Positions 34,795 to 43,649 of a stretch of 64,000 nt of DNA are shown in pieces; position 1 is the first letter of the stretch, and every line of letters begins with the position of its first letter. The position numbers were made by a program, and so were the translations under genes. Source of the stretch: Flavobacteriaceae bacterium UBA3591 (GTDB lineage: Bacteria; Bacteroidota; Bacteroidia; Flavobacteriales; Flavobacteriaceae); contig DFMO01000010.1 of NCBI GenBank assembly GCA_002375695.1, positions 71,231 to 135,230 on the forward strand, in the 5' to 3' direction. The notes under the pieces were generated by a model. The model was not told the DNA's origin and did not search any database. It was given only the letters and a program-made list of their open reading frames with translations.

Positions 34795-35904
34795 TTGAAA
34801 CCATTAAAAATCATCATATCGGGAGGAGGAACTGGAGGGCATATTTATCCAGCAATCGCTATTGCAGACGAATTAAAAAATCGTTTTCCAGCGGCTCAAA
34901 TTCTTTTTGTAGGTGCTAAAGATAGAATGGAGATGGAAAAGGTTCCGCAGGCAGGCTATAAAATTGAAGGGCTTTGGATTTCGGGTATTCAACGCAGTTT
35001 ATCCTTTCAAAATTTAGCATTTCCTTTTAAATTAATTGCAAGCTTGTTTAAATCGTATAACATCTTAAATAATTTTAAGCCCGACGTTGCAATTGGTACA
35101 GGTGGTTATGCCAGCGCGCCTTTGTTGCGCGTAGCTGCACTTCAAAATGTTCCGTGCTTAATTCAGGAGCAAAACAGCTATGCAGGAATTACAAATAAAT
35201 GGTTGAGTAGTAAGGTTCAAAAAATATGTGTCGCTTTTACGGGGATGGAAAAGTTTTTTCCTTCCGAAAAAATAAAACTTACCGGAAATCCGGTTCGGAA
35301 AGATTTAATAGCCATTGAATCTAAAAGAAATGAAGCGCTTCAATATTTTAATTTACAAGCAAATCAAAAAACGTTGTTGGTTTTGGGTGGAAGTTTGGGT
35401 GCCGGAAAAATCAACGAATTAATTGAAAACTCGTTGCCGTTTTTTAATGAAAAAAACCTGCAAGTACTCTGGCAATGCGGAAAATTTTACGAGTCGAAGT
35501 ATAAAAATATTAGTCAGGAAAATGTTCAAGTGCATACTTTTTTAGATAGAATGGATTTGGCGTATGCTGCTGCAGATTTTATTATTTCGAGGGCTGGAGC
35601 CTTGTCGGTTTCCGAATTATGTTTGGTAGGAAAGCCAGTTATTTTTATTCCTTCGCCTAATGTGGCCGAAGATCATCAAACCCAAAATGCCTTGGCTATT
35701 TCAGAAAAAAAAGCAGCACTTTTAATTAAGGAAAGTGAATTAAAGACAAAGTTTGAAAATGAATTTTCCGAATTAATAGATTCTGAAGCGCAGCAAAAAA
35801 TGTTGTCAGCCAATATTAAAAAGTTAGCCAAACCCAATGCTACGCAGGAAATTGTAGATGAAATTATTGAATTGATTAACAGTAAAAAAACAACTAAAGC
35901 ATAG
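34795..35904 (+). CDS. murG: MurG, lipid II-forming GlcNAc transferase
   Basis: 369 residues from a TTG start (34795). The nucleotide-sugar transferase begins KPLKIIISGGGTGGHIYPAIAIAD with the GGTGGH motif. Further conserved parts are GTGGYASAPLL (~105), LIQEQNSYAGITNKWL (~122), VLGGSLGAGKINE (~197) and RAGALSVSELCLVGKPVIFIPSP (~266). It adds GlcNAc to lipid I on the inner face of the membrane. Confidence 0.95.
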   Translation: MKPLKIIISGGGTGGHIYPAIAIADELKNRFPAAQILFVGAKDRMEMEKVPQAGYKIEGLWISGIQRSLSFQNLAFPFKLIASLFKSYNILNNFKPDVAIGTGGYASAPLLRVAALQNVPCLIQEQNSYAGITNKWLSSKVQKICVAFTGMEKFFPSEKIKLTGNPVRKDLIAIESKRNEALQYFNLQANQKTLLVLGGSLGAGKINELIENSLPFFNEKNLQVLWQCGKFYESKYKNISQENVQVHTFLDRMDLAYAAADFIISRAGALSVSELCLVGKPVIFIPSPNVAEDHQTQNALAISEKKAALLIKESELKTKFENEFSELIDSEAQQKMLSANIKKLAKPNATQEIVDEIIELINSKKTTKA

Positions 35905-35916
35905 ATAAGTAGTACT

Positions 35917-37272
35917 TTGAGTGAAATTAAAAACATACAAACTTTTTACTTCGTAGGTATTGGCGGCATTGGGATGAGTGCGCTAGCACGGTATTTAAAA
36001 ATGCAGGGAAAAAACGTTTACGGCTACGATAAAACACAAACCGAATTAACCGATGCGTTGATAGGTGAAGGGATACCGGTTGTATTTATCGACGAGGTGT
36101 CGCAAATTCAAAAAGAAGTACTTGACAACAAAAATGTTTTGGTGGTCTATACCCCGGCTATTCCTAAAAATAACCAGATCTATAACTACTTTCTCGACAA
36201 CAATTTTAAATTGCTAAAACGTGCTCAATTGTTGGGTGAAGTTTCAAAAAACACTTTGTGTTTAGCGGTTGCCGGTACGCACGGTAAAACTACTACTTCG
36301 GCAATTTTAGGACATTTACTGGCAGAATGTAATATGCCGGTAACGGCTTTTCTTGGGGGGATTGCTGAAAACTACGATTCAAATTTTATTTACCGCGGCA
36401 ATGAAATTACTGTTGTTGAAGCCGATGAATTTGACCGGTCATTCTTACAATTGCAACCAGACGTTGCTTGTATTACTTCAATAGACGCAGACCATTTAGA
36501 TATCTATGGCGATGCATCGCAAATAGAGGATGCTTTTAACAGCTTTGCATCTTTAGTAGAAGATAAAAGCTGCATATTTACAAAGCAAGGCATTCCATTG
36601 CCCGGAGCAACCGTGGCTATAAATACCGATGCAGATTATAGTGCGAAAAATATTCAGATTAAAAATGGTGCATATCATTTTGATTTAAAAACACCCGAAG
36701 GAACACTTGCAAATTTAGTGTTTCACCTTCCTGGGCATCACAATCTTTCTAATGCCATCATGGCTTTGGGTATGGCAATTAAAGCAGGCTCCCCAACCGG
36801 TTGCCTACCCAAAGCATTGGCGTCTTTTAAAGGCGTAAAACGACGATTTTCGTATAAAATAAAAAGTGAAAATTTAGTTTTAATAGACGATTACGCCCAT
36901 CACCCTACAGAGCTCGATGCGCTTTACCAAGCTGTAGCAGAGATGTATCCAAGCGATAAAAAGCAAATTGTTTTTCAACCCCATTTATTTAGTAGAACTC
37001 GAGATTTTGCCGAAGGATTTGCTAAAAGTCTTTCACATTTTAACGAAGTGGTTCTGCTCGATATTTACCCTGCGAGAGAAGAACCTATTGATGGAATTGA
37101 CGCTTTGTGGTTATTAAACAGAATACCGAATAACGATAAAAAACTAGTTAAAAAAGATGAATTGTACGAGGTTTTAAAAGCATCAAAATGTAGAATAAAA
37201 TTGCTGGTTGGCGCAGGCGATATAGGTGCCGAAGTTAACCAATTAACAAAAAAACTAAATAATGAAACGTAG
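35917..37272 (+). CDS. murC: MurC, UDP-N-acetylmuramate:L-alanine ligase
   Basis: 451 residues from a TTG start (35917; reads MSEIKNIQ). An N-terminal Rossmann motif (YFVGIGGIGMSALA), ATP-binding AVAGTHGKTTTSAIL (~118), EADEFDRSFL (~167), SIDADHLDIYGD, and the C-terminal DDYAHHPTE (~325) and QPHLFSRTRDF. It attaches the first stem-peptide residue. Its 3' end overlaps ftsQ by 11 bases. Confidence 0.95.
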   Translation: MSEIKNIQTFYFVGIGGIGMSALARYLKMQGKNVYGYDKTQTELTDALIGEGIPVVFIDEVSQIQKEVLDNKNVLVVYTPAIPKNNQIYNYFLDNNFKLLKRAQLLGEVSKNTLCLAVAGTHGKTTTSAILGHLLAECNMPVTAFLGGIAENYDSNFIYRGNEITVVEADEFDRSFLQLQPDVACITSIDADHLDIYGDASQIEDAFNSFASLVEDKSCIFTKQGIPLPGATVAINTDADYSAKNIQIKNGAYHFDLKTPEGTLANLVFHLPGHHNLSNAIMALGMAIKAGSPTGCLPKALASFKGVKRRFSYKIKSENLVLIDDYAHHPTELDALYQAVAEMYPSDKKQIVFQPHLFSRTRDFAEGFAKSLSHFNEVVLLDIYPAREEPIDGIDALWLLNRIPNNDKKLVKKDELYEVLKASKCRIKLLVGAGDIGAEVNQLTKKLNNET

Positions 37273-37993
37273 TTTAGAAATAATAAAATTTATTGTTTTG
37301 CTAGGTTTATTAGCTTTTTTGTTCAGCTTCACAAAAAAGCGAAATGAAGCTAGAAATATTAAAGATATTACGGTTGATTTTGTTGATGAAAATAGCCCGT
37401 TTATAAGCTATAACACCGTTAATAAATTGTTGATACAAAATCATGGAAAGGTTACGACCATAGCTAAAGAAACTTTAGTTTTGAAAGAGATGGAGCAGCG
37501 TCTACTTAAAAATCCAATGGTACGCGATGCACAAGTCTATGTATCTGTAGATGGGAGGCTTGGTGCAAAAATAGAACAGCGCAAACCCGTTGGAAGAGTA
37601 GCTGCCTCGCCAGATTTTTATATAGATGCAGATGGTTTAAAAATGCCGCTGTCGCAAGTATACTCGGCAAGAGTGCCATTAGTTACTGGTAGTTCGCAAA
37701 ATAATTTTAAAGAAGTAACCCCACTACTTCTAAAAATAGAAAACGATGAATTTATGAAGAAGAGTGTAATAGGAGTTCATCAAAACAATGATGGTAGTAT
37801 CATTTTAAAACTGCGAAAAACCGATTTAAAACTGCTTTTTGGGAAGCCAGAAAACATAGATAAAAAATTTCAAAATTTTAAAGCGTTTTTTAAAAAAACA
37901 AAAAAAGATAGTACGTTGTTTGGGTACAAGATGGTAAATCTAAAATTTGATAATCAGGTTATTGCCACAAAAAAATTAAGCCATGGAAAATGA
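37262..37993 (+). CDS. ftsQ: FtsQ-type divisome protein
   Basis: 243 residues: a short cytoplasmic N-terminus, one transmembrane helix (~7-23, IIKFIVLLGLLAFLFSF), then a periplasmic part with a POTRA-like region (VNKLLIQNHG, then MEQRLLKNPMVRDAQVYVSVDGRL) and a beta domain. The name is assigned from topology, the 'NP.V..A.V.....G.L...I.QR.P' pattern and position between murC and ftsA. It links the divisome to FtsL. It overlaps both neighbours by 11 bases. Confidence 0.85.
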   Translation: MKRSLEIIKFIVLLGLLAFLFSFTKKRNEARNIKDITVDFVDENSPFISYNTVNKLLIQNHGKVTTIAKETLVLKEMEQRLLKNPMVRDAQVYVSVDGRLGAKIEQRKPVGRVAASPDFYIDADGLKMPLSQVYSARVPLVTGSSQNNFKEVTPLLLKIENDEFMKKSVIGVHQNNDGSIILKLRKTDLKLLFGKPENIDKKFQNFKAFFKKTKKDSTLFGYKMVNLKFDNQVIATKKLSHGK

Positions 37994-39332
37994 TAATATT
38001 GCTGTAGGATTAGATATTGGAACTACCAAAATAGTTGCGATGATTGGTAGAAAAAACGATTATGGCAAAATGGAGGTTTTGGGCATTGGTAAAGCAAAAA
38101 GCTTAGGTGTTCATAGAGGTGTGGTAAATAATATTACCCAAACTATTCAATCTATTCAACAAGCAGTACAAGATGCCGAAACTTCGTCTGGAATGAAAAT
38201 TCAGGAAGTTGTAGTGGGTATTGCAGGACAACACATTAGAAGCTTACAGCACAGTGATTACATAACGCGAACCAATGGCGAAGATGTAATAAAAGAAGAA
38301 GATATAGACCGTTTGTGTAACCAGGTTCATAAACTTGTTATGCTTCCTGGCGAAGAAATTTTACATGTTTTACCACAAGATTTTAAAGTTGATGGCCAAG
38401 CAGAAATTAAAGAGCCCATTGGGATGTACGGGGCGCGGCTTGAAGCAAATTTTCACGTTGTTGTTGGGCAAGTATCTTCAATTCGCAATGTAGGAAGATG
38501 CATTAAGAGTGCTGGTTTAGAACTTTCGGCAATCACTTTAGAGCCGTTAGCATCGGCAAAGGCAGTTTTAAGCCAAGAAGAAAAAGAAGCCGGCGTTGCG
38601 CTTATCGATATAGGGGGCGGAACAACAGATTTGGCAATTTTTAAAGACGGAATTATTCGTCATACAGCTGTAATTCCTTTTGGAGGAAATGTAATTACAG
38701 AAGATATAAAAGAAGGGTGTTCTATTATTGAGAAACAAGCCGAACTTCTAAAAATTAAATTTGGTTCGGCGTGGCCGGGCGAAAATAAAGACAACGAGAT
38801 TGTTTCTATCCCAGGTTTACGCGGCAGAGAACCTAAAGAAATAAGTTTAAAAAACCTATCAAAAATAATTCACGCTCGTGTTATCGAAATTGTAGAACAA
38901 GTTTTTATGGAAATTAAAAACTACGGGCATGAAGAACAAAAGAAAAAATTAATTGCTGGTATTGTACTCACCGGGGGTGGGGCGCAACTTCAGCATATAA
39001 AACAACTTGTAGAATACATTACAGGCATGGATACCCGAATTGGTTATCCTAACGAACATTTGGCGGGCGATAGCGATGCAGAAACCACAAGCCCAATGTA
39101 TGCTACTGCTGTAGGTTTGGTTTTAAATAGCTTGGAAAGTAAAGAAAAATCTTCGTTGATGAAAAGATTTCCAACCGAAGAAGAAATTGCAACTGAGCAA
39201 CCACAGGCTGAAACAGAGAACGATGAAACAACCGATGAGGAAACCGAAGTTGTAAAAGAAGAGAAAAGATCTAAACGATTTTTTGACCGTTGGGCCGAAA
39301 AGTTTAAAGAATTTTTAGACAACGCAGAGTAA
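37983..39332 (+). CDS. ftsA: FtsA, actin-like divisome protein
   Basis: 449 residues. The actin-fold phosphate-1 loop is VGLDIGTTKIVAMIG (~8), phosphate 2 is ALIDIGGGTTDLAIFKDG (~206), and the adenosine motif is AGIVLTGGGAQLQ (~323). After an acidic linker (NDETTDEETEVVKEE) the C-terminus, KRFFDRWAEKFKEFLDNAE, is the amphipathic membrane-targeting helix. It tethers FtsZ filaments to the membrane. ftsZ follows 70 bases later. Confidence 0.95.
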   Translation: MENDNIAVGLDIGTTKIVAMIGRKNDYGKMEVLGIGKAKSLGVHRGVVNNITQTIQSIQQAVQDAETSSGMKIQEVVVGIAGQHIRSLQHSDYITRTNGEDVIKEEDIDRLCNQVHKLVMLPGEEILHVLPQDFKVDGQAEIKEPIGMYGARLEANFHVVVGQVSSIRNVGRCIKSAGLELSAITLEPLASAKAVLSQEEKEAGVALIDIGGGTTDLAIFKDGIIRHTAVIPFGGNVITEDIKEGCSIIEKQAELLKIKFGSAWPGENKDNEIVSIPGLRGREPKEISLKNLSKIIHARVIEIVEQVFMEIKNYGHEEQKKKLIAGIVLTGGGAQLQHIKQLVEYITGMDTRIGYPNEHLAGDSDAETTSPMYATAVGLVLNSLESKEKSSLMKRFPTEEEIATEQPQAETENDETTDEETEVVKEEKRSKRFFDRWAEKFKEFLDNAE

Positions 39333-39402
39333 AATATTATTCGAATAAATAATTGGTCTGAAAGAGAAAAAGAAATAAAAAATTGCATTAAAAAATAATA
39401 TT

Positions 39403-41385
39403 ATGAGCAGCAACACAGAATTTGAAAACATTTCATTCGATCTGCCAAAAAACCAATCAAACGTAATTAAAGTTATTGGTGTTGGCGGCGGTGGTAGTAA
39501 TGCGATAAACCATATGTTCTCGCAGGGTATAAAGGGAGTAGATTTTGTAATTTGTAATACAGATTCGCAAGCTTTAGAAAACAGCCCTGTTCCAAATAAA
39601 ATTCAGTTAGGAATTTCCCTAACCGAAGGGCTGGGTGCTGGTGCAAATCCTAAGATTGGCGAGCAATCTGCCGTAGAGAGCATTGAGGAGATAAGAAACA
39701 TGTTAACCACAAATACCAAAATGGTTTTTATTACCGCTGGTATGGGTGGGGGTACAGGTACCGGTGCTGCTCCAATCATAGCCAAAATGGCCAAAGATTT
39801 AGATATTTTAACGGTTGGTATTGTAACTATTCCTTTCCAGTTTGAAGGTAAAACAAGAAACGACCAAGCACAAATTGGTGTAGAAAATCTACGTCAAAAT
39901 GTAGATTCTTTGGTAGTTATTAACAACAATAAATTACGCGAAGTTTATGGAAATTTAGGTTTTAAAGCCGGATTTTCGAAAGCTGATGAAGTTTTGGCCA
40001 CCGCTGCTCGTGGAATTGCCGAAGTTATAACACATCACTACACCCAAAATATTGACCTTCGCGATGCTAAAACGGTATTGGCAAATAGCGGTACGGCAAT
40101 TATGGGTAGCTCAACGGCTTCGGGTGCCAACAGAGCCAAAGAGGCTATTGGCAAGGCGTTAGATTCGCCATTATTAAACGATAATAAAATTAAAGGAGCC
40201 AAAAATGTATTGCTGCTTATCGTATCTGGTTCCGATGAAATTACCATCGATGAAATTGGTGAAATAAGTGATCACATTCAAAATGAAGCCGGTCATAGCG
40301 CCAATATCATTATGGGTGTAGGCGAAGAAGAAAGCTTGGAAGGCTCCATTTCAATCACGGTTATTGCAACTGGTTTTAATGTAGAACAACAAAACGAAAT
40401 TGTAAATACCGAAACTAAAAAGATAATCCACACGCTAGAAGACGAGCAAAAAGCAGAGCAAGATTTAACCCCCAAAGCCACTGCTAGGCCTATTAAACTT
40501 CCCGAAGAACCTAAGGCAACACAACCTAAACCCTCGCAGCCACCGGTTATTAAACACACGCTGTTTGACGATGAAGAATTACAACCTAAAGAACCGTTTA
40601 AAGGCTATGTTGAAACTTCAGACTTAATTAAAAATATCGACGTTTCTTTTGACGAGGTAAAAGCAAATAACATTGAAGATTTTGATCAAGTAGCTGTAAA
40701 TAAGGTTAATGTTAATGAATTTGTAATTGTTGAAGCCAATAAAAAAGAAGAGGTTGAAAAAGAACAACCTCCTAAAAAAGAAGTAAATAATGCAGACGAA
40801 CAAATTTTAATGTTCGATTTGCCAATTAACGATTCGCAACCTTCAAAAAAAGAAGTAGAGGAAAAGGAGTCAACTATTTCAAATTCTGAAGTCGAGAAAA
40901 TTGAAGTAAGAGACCACGTAGAAGTAGTGCCTGTTACCGAAGTTTCAGACCAAGGTATTAAGCGATATAGTTTAGACGACTACCAAGAAATGGAAGATCA
41001 TTTAAACAAAGCTTCGGCCAAAAAAGAAACAATGACTGAAGAGCTTGATGAAGAAATAGTTTTTGAAAAGCGCACCGTTGCCAATACAAATGTTAGTGAG
41101 CCAGAAACTAAAGAAGTTGAGGACCCAATGAATTCTCCAATTTCAAAAATTCTAAGCGATAGAGCCGAAGAACGAAAAAGAAAGATGAAAGAGTTTAACT
41201 ACAAGTTTAAAAACAGTCCGTCTAGAATAGATGAAATTGAAAAGCAGCCGGCCTATAAACGAATGGGGATTGATTTAAAAGATACACAAGCAGAATCTAA
41301 TATTTCGCGCACCTCGGTTAATACCGAAGACGACGATATAGAATTGCGTCGCAATAACTCGTTTTTACACGACAATGTAGATTAA
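39403..41385 (+). CDS. ftsZ: FtsZ, tubulin-like division GTPase with a long C-terminal linker
   Basis: 660 residues, against ~383 in E. coli. The GTPase core is at ~1-330, with GVGGGGSNAINHM (~26), the tubulin signature AGMGGGTGTGAAP (~122), and the T7-loop/synergy region near NIDLRDAKTVLANSG (~220). The remaining ~330 residues are a charged, low-complexity linker rich in E, K, V and P, ending in a conserved-looking tail (NNSFLHDNVD) that probably binds FtsA. Long linkers are known in this phylum; the length here is directly visible. It is the last gene of the cluster and is closed by a terminator. Confidence 0.95.
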   Translation: MSSNTEFENISFDLPKNQSNVIKVIGVGGGGSNAINHMFSQGIKGVDFVICNTDSQALENSPVPNKIQLGISLTEGLGAGANPKIGEQSAVESIEEIRNMLTTNTKMVFITAGMGGGTGTGAAPIIAKMAKDLDILTVGIVTIPFQFEGKTRNDQAQIGVENLRQNVDSLVVINNNKLREVYGNLGFKAGFSKADEVLATAARGIAEVITHHYTQNIDLRDAKTVLANSGTAIMGSSTASGANRAKEAIGKALDSPLLNDNKIKGAKNVLLLIVSGSDEITIDEIGEISDHIQNEAGHSANIIMGVGEEESLEGSISITVIATGFNVEQQNEIVNTETKKIIHTLEDEQKAEQDLTPKATARPIKLPEEPKATQPKPSQPPVIKHTLFDDEELQPKEPFKGYVETSDLIKNIDVSFDEVKANNIEDFDQVAVNKVNVNEFVIVEANKKEEVEKEQPPKKEVNNADEQILMFDLPINDSQPSKKEVEEKESTISNSEVEKIEVRDHVEVVPVTEVSDQGIKRYSLDDYQEMEDHLNKASAKKETMTEELDEEIVFEKRTVANTNVSEPETKEVEDPMNSPISKILSDRAEERKRKMKEFNYKFKNSPSRIDEIEKQPAYKRMGIDLKDTQAESNISRTSVNTEDDDIELRRNNSFLHDNVD

Positions 41386-41407
41386 ACTGAAGGTTTACAC
41401 TTAATGC

Positions 41408-41446
41408 AAGTCCCGTAATTTAGTTATTAAATTCGGGACTTTTTTT
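41408..41446 (+). terminator. Terminator of the dcw cluster after ftsZ
   Basis: Stem AAGTCCCG / CGGGACTT, which extends through AATTTA / TAAATT with one bulged T, followed by seven T. It lies 22 bases after the ftsZ stop. Confidence 0.88.
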
Positions 41447-41534
41447 ATCGCTTTGCTATTAAAAACTAACTTTAAACTTTTTTAGATTTTCCTATATTTA
41501 AGTATCTTCGTACGCTATTAAAAAAACACTTAAG

Positions 41535-41984
41535 ATGAGCTTACAAACTGAAATAATGAAAGCAATGAAAGTTGCAATGAAAGAAAAAGATACGCAAGCT
41601 TTGGAGGCATTGCGATCTGTAAAATCTGCTCTTCTTTTGGCCCAAACCGAATCTGGTTCAAAAACTGAAATTAGTGAAGCAGACGAAATTAAACTGTTGC
41701 AAAAACAAGTAAAGCAACGCAAAGATAGCGCTGCGCTTTACAAAGAGCAGGGCCGTGATGATTTGGCTGAACCAGAATTGGCACAAGCCAAAATAATTGA
41801 ACAATTTTTACCGCAGCAATTAAGTAAAGAAGAGGTAGAAAAAATAGTAAATGAAATTGTTGCCGAAACAGGCGCATCATCAATGGGCGATATGGGCAAA
41901 GTAATGGGCTTAGCATCTAAAAAATTGGCTGGTAGAGCCGATGGAAAAACTATTTCTACCGTAGTAAAATCTAAGCTATCGTAA
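41535..41984 (+). CDS. GatB/YqeY domain protein
   Basis: 149 residues, all-helical. It begins SLQTEIMKAMKVAMKEKDTQALEALRSVKSALL and has EIKLLQKQVKQRKDSAALYKEQGRDDLAEPELAQAKIIEQFLPQQLS, the pattern of the stand-alone YqeY family related to the tRNA-binding tail of GatB. It probably binds tRNA or acts as an accessory amidotransferase factor, but its role is not established. A -7-like TATCTTCG (41503-41510, one mismatch) precedes it, so it is likely transcribed apart from ftsZ. Confidence 0.88.
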   Translation: MSLQTEIMKAMKVAMKEKDTQALEALRSVKSALLLAQTESGSKTEISEADEIKLLQKQVKQRKDSAALYKEQGRDDLAEPELAQAKIIEQFLPQQLSKEEVEKIVNEIVAETGASSMGDMGKVMGLASKKLAGRADGKTISTVVKSKLS

Positions 41985-42041
41985 CTTTTAAAAAGTAAAA
42001 ATTATAGTTTTCAAAAGGGTTAAGTTGTAAGATTTTAAATT

Positions 42042-42049
42042 TACATTTG
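42042..42049 (+). promoter_or_regulatory. Promoter -7 element of the tRNA-Arg gene
   Basis: TACATTTG, an exact TAnnTTTG match, 18 bases before the first base of the tRNA. Confidence 0.6.
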
Positions 42050-42067
42050 TAAAATATTTTCACAAAT

Positions 42068-42141
42068 GGCCGCGTGGCGCAACTGAATAGCGCATCAGAT
42101 TTCGGCTCTGAGGGTTGGGGGTTTGAATCCCTCCGCGGTCA
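42068..42141 (+). tRNA. tRNA-Arg, anticodon TCG
   Basis: 74 bases that fold into a full cloverleaf: acceptor GGCCGCG / CGCGGTC, D stem GCGC / GCGC, anticodon stem TCAGA / TCTGA around loop TTTCGGC (anticodon TCG at 42102-42104), and T stem GGGGG / CCCTC with loop TTTGAAT. Discriminator A. The CCA end is not encoded. It reads CGN-family arginine codons (CGA and others by wobble). It is followed by its own terminator. Confidence 0.96.
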
Positions 42142-42151
42142 CTTTTAAATT

Positions 42152-42190
42152 AGCGGGACGCCTATAAACAAAGGTACTCCCGCTTTTTTA
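42152..42190 (+). terminator. Terminator after tRNA-Arg
   Basis: Stem AGCGGGA / TCCCGCT with an inner CCT / AGG pairing, followed by a run of T. Confidence 0.85.
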
Positions 42191-42217
42191 TTTAAATTTC
42201 GGAAAAAAGAGAGCAAA

Positions 42218-42795
42218 TTAATTCTTAAAAACCGTTTCTCCGTCCTTTAGTAAGGTAACTTTTTTGCCTTTTCCACTTAATTCATATTGATCGTTTTTAT
42301 ATTAAATTCCCGAAACGGCTTTTTGCGCTTCTAAGTTAATTTGTTCGCCACCGTTTAAATACGCCTTTGCAGTTCCGGTTGTGTTATTATATGTTACGTT
42401 AAGCGTTTGTCCGGCGTCATTTTTATATTCAACGGTTTCAACATCTTCGGTGTGCGAAAAGATAACTTTGCCATTTTTTTTAGTTCTACGTTATTACCTT
42501 TTCCTTGTAATTCGTAATTCTTGTTTTTATACCAATACCCCGATGCTGCTTTTTGTGCTTTTAGTTCAATGGTTTCTCCATTAAAGTTGGCAGTTGCCGT
42601 TCCTTTGGTATTATTAGACAGGAGCTTTAACTCATCACCATTTTTACTAATTGTGGTGGTTTTTATAATTTCGTCACTCGCTGGTTTAACAGTTTCTGTA
42701 GTGTTAATTTCATTACTTTCCTGCTTTGGTTTTTCGTTACAAGCATTAATAAATAGGGCTGTAATTACTGCTATTGATAGCGCTTTCAATTTCAT
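42218..42795 (-). pseudogene. Decayed two-repeat MliC-like lipoprotein gene (frameshift plus stop)
   Basis: The reading begins with a lipoprotein signal (MKLKALSIAVITALFINACNE) and a first MliC-like repeat (ATANFNGETIELKAQKAASG, YWYKNKNYELQGKG), then loses frame at a run of eight A (minus strand; 42474-42481) and ends at 42394. In the shifted frame a second copy of the same repeat continues (AKAYLNGGEQINLEAQKAVSG, then YKNDQYELSGKG). It is interrupted by TAA at 42302-42304 exactly where repeat 1 has Trp, and it ends at TAA 42218. MliC-type proteins inhibit c-type lysozyme. A shortened 133-residue one-repeat protein may still be made from 42394-42795. The two lesions make pseudogene the better call. 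Confidence 0.72.
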
Positions 42796-42826
42796 CTTTT
42801 CTGTTTGTAATTAATCTATTTTGCTT

Positions 42827-43546
42827 TTAAGACGGAAGCGACATAGGCACTTCCATAAGTAATATTCGCGAATCTTCGAGTGCTTCAATACTAAAAGCAT
42901 TGGTGTTTTCAACGCCCAAACCGTCTCTTTTATTAAGTATTTGGTTGCCTATTTGCGCCTGGCCTTCAAGTACAAAAACATAAACGCCGTTTCCTTCTTT
43001 TTTTAGGGTATATTCCTTTATTACTCCTTGGTTAAATTGAGCCAAATGAAACCAAGCATCTTGATATATCCAAACCCCATCATCTGTTTTATTTGGCGAT
43101 AGTATTTGTTGAAAATCATTGGGCTTTTCATTTTCTGAAATAGTTACTTGATCGTACCGTGGCTCTACATCTTGTTTATTCGGGATAATCCAAATTTGTA
43201 GAAACTTAACCGGCTTATCCGGATTGTTATTGTACTCAGAATGCATTACCCCTGTACCGGCACTCATTACTTGAATATCGCCTTCTTTTATCACCGTTTC
43301 ATTCCCCATATTATCACGGTGCTTTAAATCGCCTTCTAGCGGAATTGAAACTATTTCCATGTTTTTATGCGGATGCGTGCCAAATCCCATGCTTTCTGAA
43401 ACTCTATCGTCGTTTAAAACCCGCAAAACCCCAAAATTCATACGTTCGGGATTGTAATAATTTGCAAAACTGAAAGAGTGGTACGAATTTAACCAGCCGT
43501 GGTTTGCGTGCCCTCGTGTTTCGGCTTTATGATATGTAGTTTTCAT
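42827..43546 (-). CDS. Pirin family protein
   Basis: 239 residues, bicupin. The N-terminal cupin carries the metal-site residues in GTHPHKNMEIVSIPLEG (~52) and AGTGVMHSEYN (~97), the conserved pirin motif. The C-terminal cupin is more divergent, as usual. Pirins bind iron, and some have quercetinase activity; which role applies here is not visible. I start it at ATG 43546 (MKTTYHKAETRGHANHGW); the frame extends to a TTG two codons earlier. yceI lies upstream on the same strand, across a strong hairpin. Confidence 0.9.
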   Translation of the reverse strand: MKTTYHKAETRGHANHGWLNSYHSFSFANYYNPERMNFGVLRVLNDDRVSESMGFGTHPHKNMEIVSIPLEGDLKHRDNMGNETVIKEGDIQVMSAGTGVMHSEYNNNPDKPVKFLQIWIIPNKQDVEPRYDQVTISENEKPNDFQQILSPNKTDDGVWIYQDAWFHLAQFNQGVIKEYTLKKEGNGVYVFVLEGQAQIGNQILNKRDGLGVENTNAFSIEALEDSRILLMEVPMSLPS

Positions 43547-43564
43547 ATTCAAATTTTTTTCAAT

Positions 43565-43628
43565 TAAAAAAGGTCGGTAATTAATTCCAGATCGATCTTT
43601 CGATGTGAAGCATTAATTTACCGACCTT
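43565..43628 (-). terminator. Long stem-loop terminator between yceI and the pirin gene
   Basis: On the minus strand, AAGGTCGGTAAATTAAT pairs with ATTAATTACCGACCTT (one bulge) across a 26-base loop that itself holds the palindrome AGATCGATCT, and is followed by a run of T. It is unusually long for a terminator, so it may also be a processing or regulatory structure. It covers most of the yceI-pirin gap. Confidence 0.7.
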
Positions 43629-43649
43629 CCTAAAAATTATAGCAATATA

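Noticed and set aside
42381..42814. Plus-strand hydrophobic open frames opposite the MliC-like lipoprotein
   Set aside because: They are antisense to a sequence with clear repeat homology and a lipoprotein signal, and show no family features of their own.
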